Shown piece by piece: positions 1-12,700 of a stretch of DNA of 64,000 bases. The position numbers and the translations under genes were made by a program. The notes under the pieces were generated by a model. The model worked only from the letters and a program-made list of their open reading frames with translations. It was not told the DNA's origin and did not search any database. The stretch's first letter is position 1; each line of letters starts with the position of its first letter. This DNA is from Chaetoderma sp. LZ-2023a. Its lineage: Eukaryota > Mollusca > Caudofoveata > Chaetodermatida > Chaetodermatidae. The stretch lies in assembly GCA_034401795.1 (NCBI GenBank), contig CM067372.1:40590429-40654428 (forward strand), given 5' to 3'.

Positions 1-99
1 ATATAATTTATTTTGTGGTTCACTAATAATTGTATAATATCATAAGTTTGCTAAGGTTTTGAAAGATATACATTTTCATGATATACGTTAACACTTCAG

Positions 100-292
100 T
101 GGAGACACAAAATCAGCTAGCTGTTGCCATTGAGAAGGAGCGCAGTGCGAGTGAGAAGCTGCTTGACCTGAATTCACGACAGATATCGCTAGAGTCCCAG
201 ACCAATTTATTGAGACAGGATAAATCACAACTCACTGCTCAACTGGAAATGGAAAGATCAAGGTTGGAAGTCCTTCAAGATCAAAAGAACAA
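100..292 (+). CDS. TMF1: TMF1 exon (coiled coil)
   Basis: The acceptor is TTCAG before 100 and the donor is AA/GTGAGA after 292 (phase 2). It encodes about 63 residues of coiled coil beginning ETQNQLAVAIEKERSASEKL. The ATG at 78 lies upstream of the acceptor in intron sequence, so it is not taken as a start. Confidence 0.85.
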
Positions 293-3200
293 GTGAGATT
301 AATAACATGGTCGATAGAATCTCAGTAGCTGTGGGTGGGGCATGAAAAATAGGTCACACTGACCTACTTTTGTTACAATACATACCTTCAGCCTACAATG
401 CATGCATAGAGTAAGTTTGATTACTGTGTGCGAAAGATTCTTGAAACAAGCGCCCTGAATTAACGTTTGTAACGGATTAATTAACTGGCTGGCTGGCTGG
501 CTGACTAGGGACATGGTAGTTTATTGAGCTGCTTTCTGCAGCTAACACATGAGACATCCTTTGATATTGTGTCATGATTTTTAAAACCAGTCTCACCTAA
601 CCATGCTAACTGTTGCAGAATCAGTAGAAGAAAAACTACTGGACAGTTTACCGTTTGTAGCGCCATGGCTATAATCCAATTGCCAAGACCGTACTAGTAT
701 AAAAAGACTAAATTGTGCAAATCTAAATACCACAAAGCTATCATGCACATTGTGTTCTAACATGAACACAAACTTAGCACAAAACAATAGGTTCTTTTTC
801 ATATCCTAGTCATCACCATATTCATTTTGAATGATCACAAACGGATAGATTGGATGCAGATTGTATAGACTGTGCCTGGACTGGGAAGTATGCTACTGAT
901 AAAGTGGAGTCATCTGATGTGTCACTCAAATATCTGATGTGATAATCACACAGGTCCCTGGTTAGCTGACGTCAATCAAGGTGACCTAGGTCCTTCACGA
1001 AAGTGGGAAAAACCGTCACAAAGTTTTCTGAGTTGTATGTCTTTGATGAATTTACAATTTAATAAATATTCTGCCGTAGGCAGCAGCAGCAGCTCCCAGT
1101 TAAATGTATTCAAAATATTCACCAGTTTACCATGTATAGTTACTTTGACATGTAAGTTCTGGGAATTCAGGGTTAAAGGTGTTAAAATCGATTCAAACGT
1201 ACATGTGAAGTGGGCAGGGCTTAGCTAGAAATGCGCGGGTCCTAGGTAGAAATGGACCCCTCTATTGTTACTGGCACTCAAACTCGTACTAACTCCTCTG
1301 CCAACATCAGGCTTTCTAAGCAGTTTGCTGCGAATTACAGTAATACTGATGATGCACTAGACAAGATGGATAATACGTCGCCGCTGTCTGTAAAAGTTGC
1401 CCAGCAAACAGGCCTGGAGTCAGTTACATTTAAATGTAACTAGTTACAGTTACATTGCACTATGGCAATTACAGTTACAGTTATATTTGTTGAGCAATGT
1501 AACTAGTTACATTTCACAGTTACTTTGCATAATGTAACTAAAGTTACATTTCGGTTACATTAGTTACATTGACTGATAATTATTATGAAGGACTATGTGA
1601 ACATCAATATCATCATAAAAGATGTAGTCAACCAAATTGAGATATATAGTAGAAACAAAATACCACTATAACCATTGATATAATATACTGACAGAACTGA
1701 ATTCATTTCAGATATAAAATATAAAACCTGCTAAGTATTCTTTAATAAATTTGACTGAATTTTGTTGCTGCCATATGCAATAACAAATTTCAATCAACTA
1801 GTTTCCAAAATAATATGACACTAACTTTAATTCCACAGCCTTCATAGATGTACATATATATTTCTTCCTCTAACCCTTTCAACCATACCATATAACAAAC
1901 ATTAATCTTATTGTAAGAAATAATTAGTTGAATGTTTTGAAACTAATTTTACTGAAAGCTGTGCTACCATAGGTATCACCATTTTTCAATGAAATTAGTT
2001 TTCAAAGTGTTCAACAGATTTCCTTAGAGCATTGACTTTCTATGATAAGATAATCGTACAGTAGTTTAATTCCATAGCCTTTATAAATTTTGTCTGCTAT
2101 ACCAAAATGGTTGATGGCTTGACTGTTATCAATGGCATTGTCCTTTGATCTTTATCACCACACTTGTGTGAATTGAATTTAGCTAGAGTAGAATTGTTGA
2201 GCAATGATGTCCTAAGCTGGTCTAATCAATAGTATATAAAGAAAGAAACTGGACATGCTGTTAACACATACTGTGGCAGATTTTCACTTTCTTTACAATT
2301 CAACATTCAGTGTTTTTAAACCTTTTAACCCTTTAACACTAAAGCTGGACAAAACAGCTTTTGCACTGGTTTTGAGAAATGTCCATTTCCAGATAAATAT
2401 AAGATATTTTTTAAATTGACCACTGGAATGACTGGCTCAATAACCAAGCCAGTCATTTCAGTGGCAAATTTTCTAAAATAACCTCATGGTCTGCAAATTG
2501 ACATTTTCTATGAGAAAACTAGTTTTCTTCAACAAATGTAATCTTTAAAAGGTAACACTTAATTCTATAATGATTTAGTAAACAACCTGTTTCTAAGCTA
2601 TGTACATTGTAGAGTAATGTAAAAGCTAGCTATATAAGATTTTGATTGGTTGTTGTTGTTGTTGTTTGATATAGCGTTAACATTCAGATTATCATTGCTA
2701 AGATATCACATATACAGATATAGAGTGGGGTTAACCCTTAAATGGTCAAGATTGGTCAGACTGCCCCAATAATCAAACCAGTCATTTCAATGGCAAATTT
2801 CTAAAATAAATATCACTGACACTTGGAAATGAAGTTGCTGCCCATGGCATCAACATCTTCCAGTAAAATTATCATCAATATATTCAACAGCTTACTTGAA
2901 TGATTACATTAAAATTGGGATATTGGCGTGTCACGCGTATAACAGTAGCTATGCTGCAAATTAAGAACATTTTAATAAATTTGGTTAAAAATTTTTAAAT
3001 GTAGCTGAAATTTAACTGAAAAGTAACTGAAATTTCAGTTACTTTTGCAATGTAACTGGTTACATTTCAGTTACTGTAACTAAAAAGATTCATCAGTTAC
3101 AAGGTACTTCAGTTACATGAAAAATGTAACTATGTTACAGTCAGTTACAAGTTACAGTTACCCCAGCCCTGCCAGCAAAGATCGTCCATGTTTGGCCATG

Positions 3201-3668
3201 TGCTAAGGATCCCAGAAGAGACGCCAGCACAGAGAGCCTCGGAGCCAACAAATACAAAGCCAGGAGAGGCCATCATTGCATAAATCTGCTAAGCATGCTA
3301 CGAGGTGACCTCAAGAAAGCAGGACTCGGTACACTCAGATCAAGAATAGAACTAAGGAAGTTAAAGATTTTGGCTACGGACAAGACACAGTAGGCAAAAG
3401 TGAAGAAGGATTGATTGCAGCTGTTTTGATGTTTCTACTACTACAGCCGCAGAATACAGTAATCATGCATACAGTGATATTCATAATAACCAGTGATGTT
3501 GTTGTTTTTCTGCAGTGAGACTGCGCAACTGGAGACAGTAAAACAAGCACTGAATCAGGAGATCGCCACCATTAAACGAGAAAAGGTATGTCACATTATG
3601 TATTTATAAATCAATTTACATAGCTGCTATTTTAAAATTTTACATTCACTAATTTGTGAATGACTTCT

Positions 3669-3717
<49 letters not shown>

Positions 3718-6700
3718 GTAAAATTTGTTTGTTAAAAATGTAATTAAAATTTTTGTCTCGCCTCTGTAGTTTTGTCACTGATTCTGCTTACATGTCCTCA
3801 GCTACTTGTGGATACTCAACTGGATATGGAGAAAAACAAAGTTGAAACTGAAAAGAAGAAAAATTTGTTGTTACAGGACCAACTGAGAGAAAAGGTATTG
3901 AATTAATGAATTATGGTGTTATATTATGTTTCACATATTCTCCCATGTTTTGATCTTGTATGTTGGCTTACCTGTCTTGAGTACATTGTAGACAATGAGG
4001 TGTGTTAGTGTGGCCATGACTTTGTTATAATCATTTAGTGATTATGTGTACCAAAGGATATGATAACTGAGAGTAGAAAATAAGTTAATTTATAATTAAG
4101 GAAATTGTTATTTTAGAACAGTCCACTGATATGACTGCAGCTACAAGGAGCCATCATCATCAAAAGTTTTCAAAAATGGAGTTTTACTCCGATATCTATT
4201 AGCTAATGTACCCTCTGCATCATATGGCATCAATGGTGTCATTATGTTTCTAAATCGGTCTTATGGTAACCAAGCATCGTATATAGCTTTACTACTACAT
4301 CTTTGTCATTACTACAAAGCAGTGAACCTTTCCAGTTTATTCATCCATCATATGACATCATGATCAACTACGTGACATGTAGGATGATGTCATAATCAAT
4401 GATGGCATGAATGATGTGCATAAGTACATCACAAACACTTATTGATGGCGGACAAAGCGTCGTATGAATTGTAGGTCTACTATTTAATAAACATTCTGTT
4501 TAATATTTTGAAACTAATTTGACTGGCCGCTGTTGCTGCCACAGGCAGCAACACCACCCAGCCAAATTAGTTTCAAAATATTCAATAGCTTACCTGTATA
4601 ATTTTCTGGAAATTAATGATCAGGGAGTTCAGGAATCGATCGATCCCAACACGAGCGAGGTGGGTGGAGCTTAACTAAAGATGGGCAGGGCATAGCTAAA
4701 ACTGGAAAGGTCAATTATGCCATTGAGACGTTTATTTTCAGCTTATTGACATTGTCATTCAGGTTATTCTTTGTCATGTTTGTGTTTGGCTGGACTTTGA
4801 TTTATGTATTTAACTCTGCATCTAAGACATCAGGGCTTTGGTGACCTGTAACTACATGTGTTAACATGATTATTGGTTCTTATCTGATACTGCTTAGCCT
4901 CTTAGTGTGCCTCTGTGACAGCTCTTCTTCTGTTCTCAGGATCGTGAAACACCCCATTCTCGAGGCACACCATCACCTGTGCCATTGTCTGTGTCGAGAC
5001 AGGAGAGTATCATCAGTGTGGATTACCAGCCTGCAGTACCCATGTTCACACAGGTAGGGAAATGGATACATCCTTAATAGTACATGCACTTTGGCACCAA
5101 AAGATATCGATTCTTATACATCATATGGTCGAAACATTCCTATTCCTAAAGCAAAGGAGGATTCCAATTTATCCATCAATCATGACATTATAATCAACAA
5201 CGTGACGTGTAGGATGATGTCATAATCAATTACATCATGAATTACATAACTAGGTTTGTCACGAACGCTTAATTGATGACGCACTAAGCATTTAATAAAC
5301 ATGCTGTTGAATATTTTGAAACTAATGTAACTGAGCACTGTTGCTGCCATAGGTAGCAACAGCACCCAGCCAAATTTGTTTCAAAATATCCAACAGCTTT
5401 ACCTGTATAGTTTTCTGGAAATTGATAGTCAGGAAGTTCAGGGATCGATCGATCCCAACACGGGCGAAATGTGGACGGAGCTTAGCTAAAGATGGGCTGG
5501 GCATGGCTAAATTGGATTCCTCCACTAACACCTATTAGATGCAGATGAAGTTAATAACAAAAGTATCCCTCTGTGTGACGAGGAGGAATAGAGGAAGAGC
5601 AGCATCCTAAACTCCCTGATGTGCAGCCCCCTCTGTACATTGGATCATGGGAAACATAGCCCTCTAATCCCTTTGGAAACTGTGTTTGTTGATCAATGAT
5701 CCCCCTGGCATGTTGCCTGGCACTCGTATGACACTGATCATGATGTACAACTGCAACAACTGGGAAGCTGCAAATGATGTTCTAGATAACCTTGATGCCT
5801 TCCACTTAAAACACCTTAGTACCTTCAACCAACATGCTGGCCAGGCAGCATATTCTCCAATGATGCACTATGTGCAATATGGTCCCACTGTCAGTGAAAG
5901 TGGCACAACATGGTGATATATATTTGGCCTTGCTCTGTTAATGCCATCAGATGCCCCTGTACAGAGAACATTGTGCTCTGTGCAAACACCTATAAAGCTT
6001 CCAAGACACTGCACAAACTTCCTGAGGACAAGAAACAATGGACAAAGAAGAAGTCCTGATTGCAGCTACAAGATGTTTTCACTACTCTAGTGGCGGAATA
6101 AAGTCCACCATCATAGCAACTAACTTCTATTAAATGTCTTTTGCAATCAGTTATTTGTGTGCTCTAAGGTACTTCTTTGTTCAAACGAAGCTGATCGACC
6201 AATTTAGCTGATGGCCATCTTGGATTTCGACTGGTTTTAGAAAACGTCTTTAAAAATCTTCTCCAAAACCACTTTGGGGATTGATGTAAACCTCACGAAA
6301 TATGATCTATGGCAAGAGCTGAACCAACTTTGTTCAAGGGAACTTGATTGGTCAAATGGTTCAGCGGCCATCTTGGTTGACCTAGTTTTAGCGAAAACGA
6401 CTTCTCCAGAACCGCTGAAGGGATCAGGTCAAAATTTGTCAGATATGATTAGGGACTAAGGGCCATAGTCCAAGAGCTACTGGGGCATTTAATCACCCGA
6501 AAGAGGCCAAACAAACTGATGCTTTTTTTAGATAGCCCAATTGAAATGAGTATTCTTAGTTGCTGAATATATTCCCATTTTTTTTAATTGGATCATTTCA
6601 AAGTTACCTTGATATTTGCCGTACCTGACAAATTAGGGGTAGGGGAAATTCAGTCACATCCCTCTTATATTTATACACCCAGCCTTACCCAAGACCCATC

Positions 6701-9700
6701 ATATTAAAGGTAATGAAGGCCTCTTTCAGCTGATACCACGTTGCGATTCTAGAGGTCAACAATATTGTTCTTAACGCATCATTTTGCAACCAGTTCATGC
6801 CCATCCTTAGCTGGCTTTAAAGGTGTTCGCTCATTTTCGGCTAGTTTAAATGTTACCGTCGGAATCTACATCAGACTCATCATCTGAAGAGACAATGCGA
6901 ATGTCTCTGGATCAATGATGTCACTAATGTCAGATGGAACCTGATGGCTGTCAAACCAGTTCACTATGAACATATCATCAACACAACACCAGCCGTGTTT
7001 GCAAGGATCTAGTTCCAGAATTGACTGTTCGTCTGCATGTTTCCAAATATGCGCCACATAGTTAGCTCACTTGATCTTCTGTTTAAGCAGTAGAACACTG
7101 GCATCAGCATCTTTGATCTTTATTGATGGTCTGTCTTGGCTTGTCGGGGCATACTTGGTCCTGAAGATGACATAATGAACATCAGCTGTTTTCTGCATAT
7201 TCTGTCTCCCACAAAGTGTGCAGACATAAGCTTCTAGCATGTCCTGGTAGCTGGTCATGAGAAAAGATGATTCCCCAAGTGCAGCAAAAGCACTGGTAAA
7301 TTGTACAGATCGTTCCATCAGCTGTAAGGGGCATACCTTTCCTTTTCGTAGGAAGGCGGATGTGTAATCACAGCCTGTAAAGGCATGCTGACCAGGAAGA
7401 GAACTGCATAGGTCTTTGCCAAGATGCTTTGACAGAGATGTCACATCAGTGTATCTTCTGGTGTTGTTACCATCAACACCTGCATACATCCATACATTTG
7501 CTTTAATATTGTATGTCTCTAGATGTTACAGAAGAATGATGAACACATTTATGTCATTGTAACGTATGACCACATTGGGCACAAACAGCTTAGAGATGCA
7601 GGCTAGATGCAATGCTATTCTTGCGTGTTACGGCTCACCCTATCCTCTAAAGCGTGTACCAGCTTTGATTTGTCAGTCTTATTCATGGTGCCCTCAAGTT
7701 GTGCACAAAGGGACAGAAGTTAAGGTCCACATCGTTTGTTCTACAGGACTGACTGAATATCAGGTAGAGATTAACAATATTATCTATATTGATCATCTAA
7801 AACCTTGCCATACTTCCATGGTCACCTGATCTGGTTCTTTCACAGAATTCGTCATACTTTGTGAAGAATTTGTGATAGTCGTCTCTCTTCTCAGTAGCCT
7901 CCAAAGCAGCCAGCTTGGGGTCTTCATGTAATTGTGATCCGGCAACTGCCAAGTCCTGGTTCTGACAGCAACTGCCAAGTCCTGGTTCTGACAGCAACTG
8001 CCAAGTCCTGGTTCTGACAGCATATTCAAAGCCACCTAATCTTGGCTTCTTCCTGTATGGTGCAAGCGATGTCTCTGTATCTGCTACATCAAACCTTAGG
8101 TTTTTAGTCCTCTTTCTGACATATTCACCTTTATCTGCTGTGGATAAGCTACTAACCGTCATTTAATGATTCCCTGGATTGTTCACCAGCATCCACTAGG
8201 TTTTGGTAGCATATGCCTACAGTGTCATGCAATGTCTCACTGTGTGACAATGTTTCGGTGTTCTCATCGTAATTGACCCAGGCTAGACCGGTTCCTAATC
8301 CAGCCTTTCTCAGAAGGCCATCCGAAAGTGCTGTGTACTTTTCTTTGACTGACATGGCAATTTCAGTCTCGAGACTCGGCCGTATGGTAGCTTATAGAAT
8401 GGCCAAAACGGTTCAAAGCGTCTATGATCCGCTTACTACCCATGAGGCTTTCAATCCTAGTCCAACCAATAAGTGTTTCACTTAACCAACCCTCTTGCCA
8501 TGGCATAGACTGCATCATCAGCAGAAGAGCTGATGTGTCACTGAACTCTGTTGGGCATATCAGTAGTGCCAGGTCTTCCAGTATTACAACACACGGAAAA
8601 ACTGATTTAAGATGTCTAGAATCTCTGCCTGTCCACGATTTGCAACTTCAGCAGTAAATGGATGAGGTAAATCACTGGACTCACTCTGCATTTCGAGAAT
8701 TACATTTCGCTAGTGTAAAACAATATCATTGACTTTAGCATCCATTGACATGGCTTTTTGAAAGGCCACGTCAACTGCATCATCACTGTCGAAGCTATTG
8801 CAGCAATGTACATTTCCTCATTTTTTTGCTTTGTTTTCCACTTCTTAGGAGGCCCTGAAAGTGGTTTAACAGATTTTTCTTCTAGTTTTTGTGCAGCATA
8901 AGAAGAATCAATGATACTATGGGCTGCAAGACTGGCAAGGTAGTGCTGATTATCAGATATCAACATTCCTGGTTGTTGTCCATCAATGATGAATGACTGA
9001 ACGTAATCTGCAATCTGAGAAAATATCTTGTTATGAATTGTGTGAGAAGAGCCATCAGCTGCTGTAGACGTGGTTGAAACAGATGAGATTGCATCCACTT
9101 TCATCAGATAGGCTCGTCTATAACTGTGGTGATAGTTAACTTCCTTGGCAACCAAATCTATGTCACCTATTTTTCTCAACAGTACCCAGTCATTTAGTTT
9201 TCTCACAGCAGTTTGTATGCTATTAGCAGCATCTATGCTTTCACAAAGTCCGATGGATTCCCGTTTAGCTCATTCTTTCTCTTTTTCACAAAACAGGCAT
9301 TTATTTTTAAATAACGCAGAATATCCACATGTCAATGCTTCCACTTCAGACCGTAACAGTGGTTTAACAGGAAGTATCCTTAGGTAATAGGGATCCAAGT
9401 TTGTTCAAACGAAGCTGATCGGCCAATTTGGCCGGTGGCCATCTTGGATTTTGGCCGATTTTAGGAAATGTCTTTAAAAATCTTCACCGAAACCGCTTGG
9501 TGGATTGAATCAAACCCCCATGAAATATGATCTAGGGCAAGAGCTGAACCAAGTTTGTTCAAGAGAACTTGATTGGTCTAATGGTTCGGCGACCATTTTG
9601 GTTGACCTAGTTTTAGCAAAAACAACTCCAGAACCGCTGACGGGATCGGGCCAAAATTTGGGATATATGATTAGGGACTAAGGGCCATTAAAGTTTGTTC

Positions 9701-12700
9701 AAGTGAAGTTGATTCGTCAAAAAACATGGCCACAGTGGGCCAATTAAAATACAGCATGTTTGGTGGCCATATTGGATTTTTTTATTTGATGGATTTTGAG
9801 GCTGAAATTGGTTTTATATATGTTTTTGGGTATTCTGATCACAAATTTGCAATTTTTAAAACTGTCGGATAAACAGTTTGGTGGCCATCTTGGATCATTT
9901 TCCTGCCAAAAGCTCCCATACTAAAGCAATGGGAAATTTAAAATGTCTTCTCAAGAACTACTGGGCTGATTTCAAGTATATGTGGCAGGAAGCATCTAGG
10001 GTGTAGCGATTCAAGTTTGTTCAAACGGAGCCGATCGGCCAAAAAATTGGTGGTGGCCATCTTGGATTTTGGCCGATTTTTATAAATGTCTTTAAAAATC
10101 TAATTCTCCGAAACCGCTTAGTGGATTGAAACAAACCCCATAAAATATGATCTAGGGCAATAACTGAACAAAGTTTGTTCAAGGGAACTTTATTGGTCCT
10201 ATGGTTTGGTGGCCATCTTGATTGACCTAGTTTTAGCGAAAACGACTTCTCCAGAACCGCTGAAGGGATTGGGCCAAAATTTTACAGATATGGTTAGGGC
10301 GTAAGGGCCATTAAACTTTGTTCAATGGAAGTTGATCCGTCAAAAAACATGGCCGCCATGGGCCAATCAAAATATAGTGTGTTTGGCGGCCATATTGGGG
10401 TTTTTTTATTTGATGGATTTTGAGGCTGAAATTTGTTTTATGTGTTTGGGGGTATTCTGATCTCAAATTTGCAATTTTGGAAACTGTCGGATAAACGGTT
10501 TGGCGGCCATCTTGGATTATTTTCACGCCAAAAGCTCCCATACTATAGCAATGGGAAATTTAAAATGTCTTCTAGAACTAGTGGGCTGATTTCAATTATT
10601 TGGCAGGAAGCATCCTTAGGTTGTAGAGATTAAAGTTTGTTCAAACAAAGCCAATCAGCCAATTTGTCCAGCGGCCATCTTGGATTTTGGTCAATTTTTA
10701 GAAATGTTTTTAAAAATCGCAGAAACTGAGCGATTGATTCAAAAGTCATAAAAAATCATTTAGGCCATGAGCTGAACCAAATGACTTCTCCAGAGCTGCT
10801 GGTAATCAGGCCAGAATTTGAGAGATGATATTGATGACTAAGGGCCATTAAAGTTTGTTCAAGAAAAGTTGATACATAAGGAAACATGGCCTCTGTTTTC
10901 TTGTTACAAGTCTGGTCAACTCATTAGAGTTCTACTTATTGTTAATGAACATTCCAGTTGAAATGACTATGGTCCAAGTGAGCGATACAGCCCCCCTTGG
11001 GCCGCTCGTATTATTATTATTTTTATTATTTTTATTATTATTATTATAGGAGGATTTTCTAGAGCGACGTTTCTTGATGAGTCCACAGTCACCGAATGGC
11101 AGTAGAACCACTCTGTATGAAACACTGAGACAAGCAGGTGCCGTCACTCTCATTGAAAGTCTACAGTCAAAACTCAAACAGAGAGAAGGAGAGATTGTTC
11201 AGTTACAGGTATATAGGCATTGAGACAGACAGATGTAAACCACCCCTCTACAACCCCTGCGATTACATTTGTTATGATGGTTCAGTCCAGCTCAGGTCCT
11301 GAAAGGATAAAATTTAGAGGATTTGTTATTAAAGTAATGTGTCTAAAGCCATGCTTTGGTCATTCTTCAGTATTTATTTAAACTACGCTGTTTGTGATAG
11401 GCATCACTGTATACCCGCTAATTTACCAATGAGTCACCTAAGGTTTACATAATTGCTAATAGGGAACACATGATGTCATTTAGATTACGCCATGCAATTC
11501 TTAGATCTAATTCAGTAGTCCTAGTTTACAAACACAACTCGCTACAAATGAATTGCACAAGAATTAGTATGTCAATTTGCTGTTAATCAAAGCGCCATAC
11601 ACACCAAATATTTAACCCCCACTATATACAACCTCTGAGGTTGCATGTCAGTTTGAAACTGGTAGGTACATCTGACGATTAGGTAGACGCTGCTGGTATT
11701 AGCAACGAGGGGTGTGTGTGTGTGTGCAGAGCCAAATGTATATGTTGCCTCGCAGTCGTATGGGTAATTCACATAAAGAATTTGGTTGAATTCCGCTCAT
11801 TTTTGGCAGTCTGCCGCACACCACCCCAAGGGCGGAGCCCAACGAAAAAATTGCTTTGCAATCCATAATCATATGAGTAACGAACATATCAAATTTGGTT
11901 GAATTCTGTGAGCTTTGACATTCTGTCCCAGCCCCACCCTCACCCTCACCTTGGGAACGCAGCCTAATGTAAATATTGTCCTGCAATATGGGTAACTTGC
12001 ATACCAAATTTGGTTGAATTCTGTCAATTTGGAATTTCTGCCCCCCATGCTCACCCCGCCCTCTTCCCCCATCCTTGCGGCAGAGCCTAATATAAATGTC
12101 GCAAAGTACGGTTTATCATAGTGGATACACTTGTCTTTGGTTTGCGTGCTATAGATACATTTATTATGAAATTGCAAGTCTTACATGTGTTGACAAAGAA
12201 ATTGATATTTGTTGAAGTTAAGACTTTCATCCATAAAATCCCAGGGAAATCGGGTAAAAGGTTTGGCTCTAATCTGACAAAGATATTGCTGCATTAGGCA
12301 TAATTAGCTTTGTTACTATCAGTGTAATTGTTAAATAGTCAACCAAATATATCTTATATTGTATATTTATTATTGCGGAGGAATAATCCTGGAATCGGGA
12401 CCAACTTTTTAGAAATAACCGTTACCTTGTTTTCTACGTAGTCTGAGATTGGCGAGTTAGAGAATACCAGAGAAGCTATGGCACGAGAACTTGTCAACTT
12501 GACATCCTTAAATGATGATCTCCATGAACAAGTTGAAGAGTTACCTGAACTACGCACACGATATCAAGTCAGTGATAGTCTAGAATTTATGTCTGTTTCT
12601 TACTCTCATTTATTTCTTGATCAATTCTATAATGGCTTACATATATAATTCAGTATTTTGTGCCCCTGTTCTATTAACCCTTTTAATACTCATATCAGCC

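Larger units (their letters stand above)
1409..3171. mobile_element. Non-autonomous hAT-like DNA transposon
   Basis: The termini are CAGGCCTGGAGT... and ...CCCCAGCCCTG (inverted: CAGGGCTGGGGT). Both sides have subterminal arrays of GTTACA/TGTAAC motifs. Perfect 8-bp duplications (CCAGCAAA) flank the 1763-bp element, which is the hAT signature. No transposase ORF is present. The interior holds foldback repeats of families A and B. The insertion splits a LINE remnant, so it is younger than that LINE copy. Confidence 0.88.

Noticed and set aside
2325-2335. TTAACCC ends as telomeric repeat remnants
   Set aside because: The motif occurs once per element end, not as TTAGGG/CCCTAA arrays.
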